Shown: positions 36,124-42,938 of the stretch, one piece after another
How the letters are laid out: every line of letters begins with the position of its first letter
How positions within the stretch are numbered: the first letter of the stretch is position 1
Assembly (NCBI RefSeq): GCF_011927905.1
Contig: NZ_JAATJL010000001.1
Location: 2,666,001 to 2,730,000, forward strand
Direction of reading: 5' to 3'
DNA length: 64,000 bases
From: Arthrobacter pigmenti
GTDB taxonomy: Bacteria; Actinomycetota; Actinomycetes; Actinomycetales; Micrococcaceae
Position numbers and translations under genes: made by a program
The notes under the pieces: model-generated
Seen by the model: only the letters and a program-made list of their open reading frames with translations
Told to the model about the DNA's origin: nothing
Databases searched by the model: none

Positions 36124-37818
36124 TTACTCGCTGAGTTCGATCAGGTTGAAGACTTCGTCATTGACCGGACTCGCGGGGTAGGACTCGACCCGTTCCACGA
36201 AAGCCAACGACGGCGCGGGGTGCGCCAGAGGAATCGCCGGGTTGAACTGGGCGATCTGCTCGTTGATGTCCTCGTAGAGGGCAGTCTGCTCCTCGCGGTC
36301 GGTCATGCCGCGTGCTTCGCTGAGCGCACCGAACAGCTCGGGGTTGTCGAAGCCGAATTCCGGCTTCTCCTGTCCGAAGAAGACGCCGATGAAGTTATCG
36401 GTGTCGTTGTAGTCGCCGGTCCAGCCCAGGAGGTGGATTCCGTGGTTCTCGGTGCCCTGGATACGGTCCAGGTAATCCGGGGTCCATACATCGGGTGCCG
36501 GGGTAACAGTGATGCCGACTTCACCCAGCTGTGCGCTGATGTTGGTGAAGACCTGCTCCGGGGTGGGCATGTAGGGGCGGGAGACGTCAGTCGGGTAGTT
36601 GAACTGAAGCTCGAAGCCGTCCGGGTAGCCTGCCTCAGCGAGGAGCTCACGTGCACGATCCGGATCATATTCGTAGGTGGTGACGTCTTCGTTGTAGCCG
36701 TCCACTACCTCCGGGATGAACTGGGTTGCGAGCTGTGTTCCGGCAGGCAGGGTCTGGTCGATCAGTGCCTGCTTGTCGATGGCGTGGTGGATGGCCTCGC
36801 GCACCAACGGGTCGCTCAGTTCCTCAACCTTGTGGTTGATGCCGAGGTAGAGGATCGTGAACGGATCGCGTGGAACGATCATGAACCCTTCCTCCTCGAG
36901 CGTCGGAATGTCTGCCGGGGAAACGAGGTCGAAGCCGTCGATGGTGCCGGCCTGCAGCGCCTGGGTGCGTGCCTGCGGGTCGCTGATGATGCGGAAGATG
37001 ACCTGCTGGACATCGCCCTGCTCGCCCCAGTACTCCTCGTACGCGGAAACCGTCAGGTCCTCGCCCACGTTCCAGGAGTCGAACTTGAACGGACCGGTGC
37101 CTACCGGGTGGCCCTGCGCGTACTCGCTGAGCTGCGGTGCTTCGGAGGAACCGCCGATCTCGTCAGCGTTGAACTCCTGCAGCGCAGTAGGGCTCTGCAT
37201 CGCGAAGGCGGGCAGGGACAGCGCGGGGATGAATCCTGCGAACGGCTTGGCCAGCGTGACGGTGGCTTCCAGGTCGCCGTTCACCTCGCAGGACTCATAG
37301 ACAGCTGCATCGGGCGAGTCAGCAAAGCCACGGAAGAGGTTGTTGTAGTAGTAGGAGACCGACGGCGCCTGCGCGAGGCCGGTGAAGTTGTACCAGCGGT
37401 CGAAGTTGAAGCAGACAGCTTCAGCGTTGAAGTCCGTGCCGTCGTGGAACGTCACGCCTTCCTTCAGAGCGAAGGTGTAGGACAGGCCGTCCTCCGACGT
37501 TTCCCAGGACTCCGCGAGGAGCGGGGCCGGGTCCGCGGTGCCGGGCTCAACGCCCACAAGGCCTTCGAAGATCTGGCGGCTCACACGGAAGGACTCGCCG
37601 TCACTGGCGAATGCCGGGTCAAGCGATGCCGGGTCCGAGGACGCCGCGAAGACGAACGTGGAATCCACGTCGCCGTTCGCTCCGGCTCCGCCGTCTTCCT
37701 CGCGCTGACTCTGGACACAGCCACTGAGCAGCAGCGCGCTGATCGCGGCACCAGCAGTGATGGCGGCGGCGCGAGTCCTTTTGGGATGCGCCGCGCGCGC
37801 AGATTTGCTTGTGAACAT
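36124..37818 (-). CDS. Peptide ABC transporter substrate-binding lipoprotein
   Basis: The 564-residue protein is a family 5 extracellular solute-binding protein (DppA/OppA type). The signal is a basic leader, a hydrophobic stretch and the lipobox LLLSGC, with Cys at about residue 34. The family segment ESWETSEDGLSYTFALKEGVTFHDG (seen as SWETSEDGLSYTF and LKEGVTFHDG) and later VREAIHHAIDKQALI are clear. It would capture peptides or similar ligands outside the membrane and pass them to the DppB/DppC permease. ATG 37818 follows AGGAG. The upstream region contains two GTGTGAC units 10 bases apart. Ligand specificity is not evident. Confidence 0.94.
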   Translation of the reverse strand: MFTSKSARAAHPKRTRAAAITAGAAISALLLSGCVQSQREEDGGAGANGDVDSTFVFAASSDPASLDPAFASDGESFRVSRQIFEGLVGVEPGTADPAPLLAESWETSEDGLSYTFALKEGVTFHDGTDFNAEAVCFNFDRWYNFTGLAQAPSVSYYYNNLFRGFADSPDAAVYESCEVNGDLEATVTLAKPFAGFIPALSLPAFAMQSPTALQEFNADEIGGSSEAPQLSEYAQGHPVGTGPFKFDSWNVGEDLTVSAYEEYWGEQGDVQQVIFRIISDPQARTQALQAGTIDGFDLVSPADIPTLEEEGFMIVPRDPFTILYLGINHKVEELSDPLVREAIHHAIDKQALIDQTLPAGTQLATQFIPEVVDGYNEDVTTYEYDPDRARELLAEAGYPDGFELQFNYPTDVSRPYMPTPEQVFTNISAQLGEVGITVTPAPDVWTPDYLDRIQGTENHGIHLLGWTGDYNDTDNFIGVFFGQEKPEFGFDNPELFGALSEARGMTDREEQTALYEDINEQIAQFNPAIPLAHPAPSLAFVERVESYPASPVNDEVFNLIELSE

Positions 37819-37884
37819 TAGGGCTCCTGATGATCTGTTACTCGAAAGGACACGTCACTGTGCCCACAAGACCCACAGCAAGCC

Positions 37885-37901
37885 GTGTGACCTTGTGTGA
37901 C
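37885..37901. promoter_or_regulatory. 10-bp-phased direct repeat upstream of the binding-protein gene
   Basis: GTGTGAC occurs at 37885-37891 and again at 37895-37901, one helical turn apart, about 70 bases upstream of the binding-protein start. On the coding strand it reads GTCACAC twice. Same-face direct repeats suggest a regulator site; which protein is unknown. It is not a Crp-type dyad. Confidence 0.4.
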
Positions 37902-37982
37902 GAGCCTAACTCTCCAGACCCCTCCGTGCAGTATTTCCTGACAGCTTGCCATCACGATTTGGTTACGCAGGCCGACCGGTCC

Positions 37983-39176
37983 CTAACGGTTGGTGCACTG
38001 CCCGGCGGAAACGGTTTCATTCAGGGTCGGCGCACTCTCAGCGACCGGTCGGAGTTCCTCAAGGCTGAGGGCGTAGCCCACCGGGATGTCGGCCGTGGAT
38101 TTGGCGAAGACGACGCCCGCAACTTGCCCCTGCATATCAAGCAACGGACCGCCGGAGTTTCCCTGCTGCACGTTAGCGGCGAGCGTGTAGACGTTGACGG
38201 CGGTTGGGTCCGCGCCGTAGATGTTCTCCACCAGGACATCGGACCGGTTCTGGATGCTTGCGGGCTGGATCTGGAATGGTCCGCCGGCGGGGTACCCGGC
38301 AAACGCTGCGGTGTCCCCGATCTCAAGCCCCTCACCCAGCGGCAACGGCGCGCGGTCGAGTCCATCAACTGCGATGACGGCAATGTCCCGAACCGGATCG
38401 AAGTACACAACGCGGCCTGGCGTGGCGCTACCGCCCGGCGCTTCCACGACCGGTTGGTTCACGCCTGCAACAACGTGCGCGTTGGTTACCACCCGCCCCG
38501 GCGCGACGACGAAGCCGGACCCGGTCTGGTTCTGACCACACTGAAAGGCGGTACCCGCGATGCGCAGTACCGATTGCGACGCCGCGGCAAGCTCCGGGGT
38601 ATCAACGGATGCGTCAGGGACCGGCGCCGGCGTTGCCGGGGCAACTCCCTCCAGCAGCGTGGGTATGCCGTCCGCGATCGCGATGGAACGGATCTGCGCC
38701 ATCCACGCCCGCACGGGTGACGGCGTCAGATTGTCGATGCCGCTGATCACCCGGGACGAGGCGATCGACTGCGAGAGGAACGGCACGCCCATGGTGCTGA
38801 TGCTGAACGCCAGCATGGCAGTCACAAGCGCTGCCACCACAACGTTGGTGGCTCCACCAAGCAGGCGGTCAATCACGCGGACTGGCCCGGACCCGTTACG
38901 GCTGCTGAGTGCCCTGCCCAGCCCCGAACCGAGGGCCTGGCCAATGACGACCAGCAGCAGCGCCGTGGCGATGACAGCGGCGAGCCGCCAGGCGTCGTCG
39001 GGCACCCAGGTACTGACCAGCGGTATGGCGAAGAAAGCTGCGACTGCACCGGCGCCGAAACCGATGATCCCGCCGAGTGTGACCAGGAATCCGTTGCGCA
39101 GGCCTGCAACAAGGTAACCAATCAGCACCAGGACCAGGATGATGTCCAGGAGGGTAAAGCCGAACACGTTCCTCAC
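37983..39176 (-). CDS. marP: MarP-like periplasmic serine protease (CvpA plus trypsin-like)
   Basis: The 397-residue protein has an N-terminal CvpA-type membrane domain with four helices (about 8-130) and a C-terminal chymotrypsin-fold protease (about 195-397). The triad is complete: His234 in TNAHVVAG, Asp264 in PVRDIAVI and Ser341 in QQGNSGGPL. Cys213 and Cys394 correspond in position to the disulfide of M. tuberculosis MarP (Rv3671c), which is redox-sensitive and needed for acid resistance through processing of a cell-wall hydrolase. The gene is divergent from crp, with 216 bases between them. Its role here in envelope stress is inferred from that homologue. Confidence 0.9.
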   Translation of the reverse strand: MRNVFGFTLLDIILVLVLIGYLVAGLRNGFLVTLGGIIGFGAGAVAAFFAIPLVSTWVPDDAWRLAAVIATALLLVVIGQALGSGLGRALSSRNGSGPVRVIDRLLGGATNVVVAALVTAMLAFSISTMGVPFLSQSIASSRVISGIDNLTPSPVRAWMAQIRSIAIADGIPTLLEGVAPATPAPVPDASVDTPELAAASQSVLRIAGTAFQCGQNQTGSGFVVAPGRVVTNAHVVAGVNQPVVEAPGGSATPGRVVYFDPVRDIAVIAVDGLDRAPLPLGEGLEIGDTAAFAGYPAGGPFQIQPASIQNRSDVLVENIYGADPTAVNVYTLAANVQQGNSGGPLLDMQGQVAGVVFAKSTADIPVGYALSLEELRPVAESAPTLNETVSAGQCTNR

Positions 39177-39330
39177 CTTCTGAAGAAGCCCCGCACTTCC
39201 CCTGCCGTTTTCAAAGATTCTACGTTCCTATGCTGACAATCCGCGGAGAGCGGAGTTTATACGCGATTTTGCATATCCCCTTGGCGAACATGCGTGTATC
39301 TGGTGTCACAAGTCCGTCTCGTACGGCAAG

Positions 39331-39369
39331 ATGGGAAGAAATGGGACCACATGGGAACCCGTTTGGGTT
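39331..39369. promoter_or_regulatory. Triple ATGGGA repeat at 10-bp spacing and adjacent dyad before crp
   Basis: ATGGGA begins at 39331, 39341 and 39351, three copies at exactly one helical turn. Overlapping the end is AACCC-GTTT-GGGTT (39356-39369), a 5-bp dyad. The array lies 24-62 bases upstream of the crp start, in the crp-marP intergenic region. It does not resemble a Crp autoregulatory dyad. Confidence 0.5.
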
Positions 39370-39392
39370 TGCATCACGTAATAGGAGCTTTC

Positions 39393-40070
39393 ATGGATAT
39401 CGAGGTACTGCGCAGGGCGCCCCTTTTCGCATCGCTGGGTGACGAGGTTTTCTCCGCCCTGACCGATGAGCTGACGGAGGTGGACCTTTCGCGCGGCGCA
39501 TCGGTTTTCCGGGAAGGCGATCAGGGCGATCAGCTCTACTTCATCGTTTCCGGTAAAATCAAGCTCGGCCGGACTGCGCAGGACGGCAGGGAGAACCTGC
39601 TCGCGATCCTCGGCCCAGGTGAACTGTTCGGCGAGATGGCCCTATTCGACCCGAGCCCCCGAACCGCTACCGCTACCGCCGTTTCCGAAACCCGCCTGGC
39701 GGGGCTGAAGAACGAGAATCTCCGCGCGCTGCTGGAGACCCGCCCCGAGGTGTCAGCGCAGCTGTTGCAGGCGCTCGCGCGCAGGCTTCGCCGCACCAAC
39801 GAGTCGCTGGCGGACCTGGTCTTCTCCGACGTGCCAGGCCGTGTCGCCAAAGCCTTGCTCGACCTCGCGGACCGCTTTGGACGCCCGGCAACCGACGGCA
39901 TCCTGGTTGCCCACGAACTGACGCAGGAGGAACTGGCGCAGCTCGTCGGCGCTTCCCGCGAGACGGTGAACAAGGCGCTGGCGGAGTTCGTTCAGCGTGG
40001 CTGGCTGCGCCTGGAGGCGCGCGCCGTCGTCATTCTGGACATCCAGCGCCTGCGCCAGCGGAGCCGCTAG
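39393..40070 (+). CDS. crp: Crp/Fnr-family cAMP receptor-type transcriptional regulator
   Basis: The 225-residue protein has an N-terminal cyclic-nucleotide domain with the phosphate-binding cassette GELFGEMALFDPSPRTATA (about 76-94; Glu, Arg and following small residues typical of cAMP binding) and a C-terminal winged helix with TQEELAQLVGASRETVNKAL as recognition region. It matches the actinobacterial Crp/GlxR orthologue (Rv3676). It would control carbon metabolism; a candidate target dyad is present before acs. I start at ATG 39393, which follows TAGGAG; upstream codons read through the repeat array. The gene ends beside palindromic element copy 2. Confidence 0.95.
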   Translation: MDIEVLRRAPLFASLGDEVFSALTDELTEVDLSRGASVFREGDQGDQLYFIVSGKIKLGRTAQDGRENLLAILGPGELFGEMALFDPSPRTATATAVSETRLAGLKNENLRALLETRPEVSAQLLQALARRLRRTNESLADLVFSDVPGRVAKALLDLADRFGRPATDGILVAHELTQEELAQLVGASRETVNKALAEFVQRGWLRLEARAVVILDIQRLRQRSR

Positions 40071-40076
40071 TTGTCC

Positions 40077-40138
40077 GGAACTTTCGTGCACGTATGGTGA
40101 TCTTCGCCGTGTGGAAGTCGCCACAGGTGCACAGAACT
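40077..40138. repeat. Dispersed palindromic element, copy 2
   Basis: GGAACTTTCGTGCA (40077-40090) is matched by GTGCACAGAACTTC further right, with GTGATCTTC and GGAAGTCGCCAC as inner arms. It begins 6 bases after the crp stop and is followed by a GC hairpin, as in copy 1. Confidence 0.7.
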
Positions 40139-40146
40139 TCGGAGGC

Positions 40147-40192
40147 ACGACGACGGCGGGGGGTCACTTCGGTGGCAACCCGCCGTCGTCGT
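40147..40192. terminator. Hairpin after crp, companion of palindromic element
   Basis: ACGACGACGGCGGG (40147-40160) pairs perfectly with CCCGCCGTCGTCGT (40179-40192). Compared with 34042-34090 one base pair has changed on both sides (C-G to G-C), so pairing is retained. It is followed by TCTC. Confidence 0.65.
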
Positions 40193-40198
40193 TCTCTC

Positions 40199-40267
40199 AG
40201 GAAAGTTTCGTGCAGATCAGGCGGATTCTGCTCCGCGGAAATCGCCGGAGTTGTACGAAAGTTCCTG
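40199..40267. repeat. Dispersed palindromic element, copy 3 (overlaps DUF559 gene end)
   Basis: AGGAAAGTTTCGTGCA at the left is matched by TGTACGAAAGTTCCT at the right, with GCGGATTC and GGAAATCGCC inner arms. The DUF559 gene stops inside it at 40217, so its last codons are made of repeat sequence. Confidence 0.7.
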
Positions 40268-41200
40268 TGAACCAGGACGCCAACCTTGGCGGATGAGCGC
40301 CTTCCGCACCTTTGCAATGGCTCTCGAACCCCCATCGCGCAAATCCAAACGGTTAAGTTTCACCTGTGCCCAGCCCAGCTCAGCCGCTTTCGCGTCACGA
40401 TCCATATCCTTCGCCTGCTGTTCAGGCGTCAGATGATGTTCGCCGTCGTACTCGATACACGTCCGGTAAGCCTCGCAGGCCAAATCCGTCCAGAAAGCAA
40501 CCGCGCCGGTGAAGTCCCGCACCCCGTGATTCACAGTGAACTCGGGCGTTCCTGCATCTTCCAAGAGCAACCGAACTCGCGTTTCAGGCGGCGAATCGAC
40601 GCCGACACGAAGACGACCGATCGCAAGTCGGGCCTTCTGGATACCCCAACATCGACCGTGCGAGGCAATGAACCGTTCCAGGTCTGCCTTCGAAAACATC
40701 GCGATTTTCGGTACCCCGAAAGATCGGATGTACTCGCTCACAATCTGGTCCCCTGCGACGATGAGATCCTCGATCGGAAGCATGGCCGCAAGGTCCAGCC
40801 AGGTTCGCGCAATCGAGGTTACCGGTACTCCGTTTACATCGACCACGTCAGCCTCGGCAATATCCAAAGGGTGGCCGATGACCCCGCGTCTTCGCGGTAC
40901 GGCGTCTGTTCTTTTCCGGGAAAGGTGAATCATTTCGTCGTCGATCCATGACGGCAGGTTGATCCCGTGAATCCGAGCCGCTGTTGTGTGCGAGACAAAG
41001 CTTCCTGGGAGAAGCTCCGTATACGGCCGACACCGGAACAACATAGGTTGGATGGTGTCCCGAGGAACGCGTATTTCCCTGCTTGGCGTGGCCAGATCCC
41101 TCGCGCGGGTGCGGCTCCGGGAAACCTCTAACTCGAGCGCCGCTTGCAAGGTGAACGAGCGGCCAGCCAGTTCTTCGGGCAACGGTGTGTGTCTGGGCAT
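40217..41200 (-). CDS. AbiEi-like/DUF559 endonuclease-domain protein
   Basis: The 327-residue protein (from ATG 41200) has an AbiEi-type N-terminal part (FTLQAALELEVSRSRTRARDL, seen as a short helix-turn-helix followed by PREIRVPRDT), a middle region with SHTTAARIHGI and ARTWLDLAAML, and a C-terminal DUF559/Vsr-like nuclease fold: CIEYDGEHHLTPEQQAKDM followed by ELGWAQVKL. Such proteins occur as stand-alone genes in actinobacteria, with uncertain function. No AbiEii partner is adjacent. The base composition appears lower in GC than its neighbours, and palindromic repeat copies lie at both ends; the last 16 or so residues come from copy 3. This suggests insertion between crp and the Nudix gene. 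Confidence 0.75.
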   Translation of the reverse strand: MPRHTPLPEELAGRSFTLQAALELEVSRSRTRARDLATPSREIRVPRDTIQPMLFRCRPYTELLPGSFVSHTTAARIHGINLPSWIDDEMIHLSRKRTDAVPRRRGVIGHPLDIAEADVVDVNGVPVTSIARTWLDLAAMLPIEDLIVAGDQIVSEYIRSFGVPKIAMFSKADLERFIASHGRCWGIQKARLAIGRLRVGVDSPPETRVRLLLEDAGTPEFTVNHGVRDFTGAVAFWTDLACEAYRTCIEYDGEHHLTPEQQAKDMDRDAKAAELGWAQVKLNRLDLRDGGSRAIAKVRKALIRQGWRPGSQELSYNSGDFRGAESA

Positions 41201-41252
41201 GGTCCATCTCACACCATCTGCAGCGGACGCCTTCTCAGTTATCCACAGCAAA

Positions 41253-41315
41253 GAACTTTCGTGCAGCTGTAGCGGGTTCAGCTCTTCGGAAGTCGCCATA
41301 GCTGCACGAAAGTTC
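41253..41315. repeat. Dispersed palindromic element, copy 4
   Basis: GAACTTTCGTGCAGCT (41253-41268) and AGCTGCACGAAAGTTC (41300-41315) form a perfect 16-bp inverted repeat, the best-preserved copy. Inner arms are GCGGGTTC and GGAAGTCGCC. It lies between the 5' end of the DUF559 gene and the 3' end of the Nudix gene. Confidence 0.85.
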
Positions 41316-41334
41316 CCGGGAGGTACGACGACGC

Positions 41335-42258
41335 TCAGCGCCCGCGCTGCTCCGAACCTTCGGTGGCGGTTGAGCATTCGACCTGAATGCGCGGCTCCCC
41401 CTCGGATTCGACCAGCCGCGGTGAGAAAACCTTCATCGGGCGCTTGTGCGAAAGGTAGGCGATGCAGCCGCGCGAGGAACCGATTTTCTCGAGGATGAGT
41501 TCGACTGCGGGAACCGTGATCTCATCGAGCGTACGGCTCGCAGTGTTCGGTTGCCCCACCTCGTCGCCGAGGGTCGTGGTCCCACGCCGCGTAATCTCCT
41601 CCGCAGACCACCGCCATGCACCCCATACCCCCTTGCTTTGAAGCAGCGTCGGCTCCTGGTTCACGGGTTGAGCCGCAGCGAAGTACCGCGTATCGAACCG
41701 CCGGTGCGCAAAGTCAGGGCTCAGCCAGGCGGAGAGCGGCTTGATGAGGTCGGTCCGGAGTCCGAGTCCACGTTTGTTCAGGATTTCCGCGAAGGTCTTC
41801 TCCCCGGCAGCGATCGCTTCGCGGGCTTTCATCCAGTCCGGATGCCGGGTTCCCTCGATGAGGCTGGACGGATCCGGACCTGCCAGCAGTACGCCGGTTT
41901 CCTCGAAGAGTTCGCGGATCGCCGCAACGACGAAGCGCCGGGCACCCTCGTGGTCTTCGGTTGCCAGCGCAGCAGCCCACTGCGCGGGTGAGGGCCCGAA
42001 CCAGAGGAAGGCGTCGTCGTCGTTCGGTTCCACGCTGCCGCCGGGAAAGGCGACCACGCCCAGCGGGGACTCGCCCCGCCGGTAGGCGAGATAGACCTCA
42101 GTACCGACCGGAGCGTCACGGATGAGCACGACCGACGACGCCGGCCGCGGCTTCATGGGGGTGCGCTCGCCGTGGTCTATCCAACTGCGCGCGGCGCCCT
42201 GTTGGTCTTCCGGTACGGGGAAGAGCCTGGTGCTTGAACGGTTCACGTAACTAGACAA
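41335..42258 (-). CDS. Nudix hydrolase (NUDT19-like)
   Basis: The 307-residue protein carries a Nudix domain interrupted by an insertion: VVAFPGGSVEPND (about 69-81) and, after about 30 residues, AAIRELFEETGVLLAG, the characteristic arrangement of NUDT19/RP2-type enzymes that act on CoA and acyl-CoA. The C-terminal half contains FDTRYFAAAQP, a family feature. A long N-terminal stretch (about 1-37) is poorly conserved in appearance, so an internal start near MKPRPASS is possible. It is 2 bases 3' of the RidA gene and probably co-transcribed with it and the DUF4177 gene. Confidence 0.85.
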   Translation of the reverse strand: MSSYVNRSSTRLFPVPEDQQGAARSWIDHGERTPMKPRPASSVVLIRDAPVGTEVYLAYRRGESPLGVVAFPGGSVEPNDDDAFLWFGPSPAQWAAALATEDHEGARRFVVAAIRELFEETGVLLAGPDPSSLIEGTRHPDWMKAREAIAAGEKTFAEILNKRGLGLRTDLIKPLSAWLSPDFAHRRFDTRYFAAAQPVNQEPTLLQSKGVWGAWRWSAEEITRRGTTTLGDEVGQPNTASRTLDEITVPAVELILEKIGSSRGCIAYLSHKRPMKVFSPRLVESEGEPRIQVECSTATEGSEQRGR

Positions 42259-42260
42259 AC

Positions 42261-42743
42261 CTAAACAAACTCAACGATGATCTCGACTTCGACGGGCGCA
42301 TCCAATGGTAGTACAGCGACGCCGACGGCGGAACGGGCGTGCGCGCCCGCCTCGCCGAGGACCTTGCCGAGCAGCTCCGAGGCTCCATTGATCACGCCGG
42401 GCTGGCCCTTGAAGGACGGATCCGAAGCGACGAAACCGACTACCTTGACGATTTTGGTGATGCGGTCAAGATCGCCGATCTGGGACTTTACGGCGGCGAG
42501 CGCGTTGACGGCGCAGGTCGCTGCATACTCAGCAGCGGCCGCAGGCTCTATATCACTGCCGACCTTGCCCGTAGCTGGGAGTTCACCATTAATAAAAGGC
42601 AGTTGACCGGAGGTGTAGACGTAGTTCCCCGACACCACTGCCGGCACATAAGCCGCCACCGGAACCGCCACCTCGGGGAGGGTGATTCCGAGTTCCTGGA
42701 GCCTACTCTCGACGGCCGATACCGCTTCATCCGTACTGGTCAC
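42261..42743 (-). CDS. RidA/YjgF-family protein
   Basis: The 160-residue protein belongs to the RidA (Rid/YER057c/UK114) family; archetypal RidA hydrolyses reactive enamine/imine intermediates from pyridoxal enzymes. Family features are VVSGNYVYTSGQLPFING (about 35-52), AAVKSQIGDLDRITKIVKVVGFV and the C-terminal ARSAVGVAVLPLDAPVEVEIIVE, where the Arg that normally contacts substrate carboxylate is replaced in part by this Ser-containing loop. It corresponds to the longer Rv3678c-type subgroup, whose substrate is not known. The GTG start overlaps the DUF4177 stop (GTGA). Confidence 0.9.
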   Translation of the reverse strand: MTSTDEAVSAVESRLQELGITLPEVAVPVAAYVPAVVSGNYVYTSGQLPFINGELPATGKVGSDIEPAAAAEYAATCAVNALAAVKSQIGDLDRITKIVKVVGFVASDPSFKGQPGVINGASELLGKVLGEAGAHARSAVGVAVLPLDAPVEVEIIVEFV

Positions 42744-42901
42744 GACGCGTTTTTCTCCCGCTTCAGGTAAGCCACCAATCCGTTGCCATCCGGCCCCGGC
42801 ACCACCTGGACGAGCTCCCAGCCGTCTTCACCCCACTGATCGAGGATCTGCTTGGTCGCATGGATGATGAGCGGAATTGTGGAGTACTCCCATTTGGTCA
42901 T
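42740..42901 (-). CDS. DUF4177 small protein
   Basis: A 53-residue frame on the minus strand begins MTKWEYSTIPLIIHATKQIL and ends GLVAYLKREKNAS, with the core DQWGEDGWELVQVVPGPDG typical of DUF4177. It is smaller than many gene finders accept, but its stop overlaps the RidA start by 4 bases and the same small gene precedes RidA in mycobacteria. Function is unknown. It is the first gene of the DUF4177-RidA-Nudix unit and is divergent from the penicillin-binding protein gene, 37 bases away. Confidence 0.85.
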   Translation of the reverse strand: MTKWEYSTIPLIIHATKQILDQWGEDGWELVQVVPGPDGNGLVAYLKREKNAS

Positions 42902-42903
42902 GG

Positions 42904-42931
42904 TTCACAGGTTAGCGCGTGCTTGTAAACT
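42904..42931 (+). promoter_or_regulatory. Promoter of the penicillin-binding protein gene
   Basis: -35 TTCACA (42904-42909) and -10 TAAACT (42926-42931) are separated by 16 bases. The ATG at 42939 follows 7 bases after the -10 box, so the transcript is probably leaderless or nearly so. Confidence 0.6.
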
Positions 42932-42938
42932 GGAGTAC

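Noticed and set aside
35003-36181. 392-codon plus-strand frame opposite dppB
   Set aside because: Antisense shadow with Gln/Asp/Glu/Arg-rich low-complexity sequence and no recognisable domain; dppB is clear on the other strand.
36067-37821. 584-codon frame on the plus strand opposite the peptide-binding protein
   Set aside because: Same reason: it mirrors the coding gene almost exactly, with a Val/Glu/Arg-rich composition typical of reverse-complement frames.
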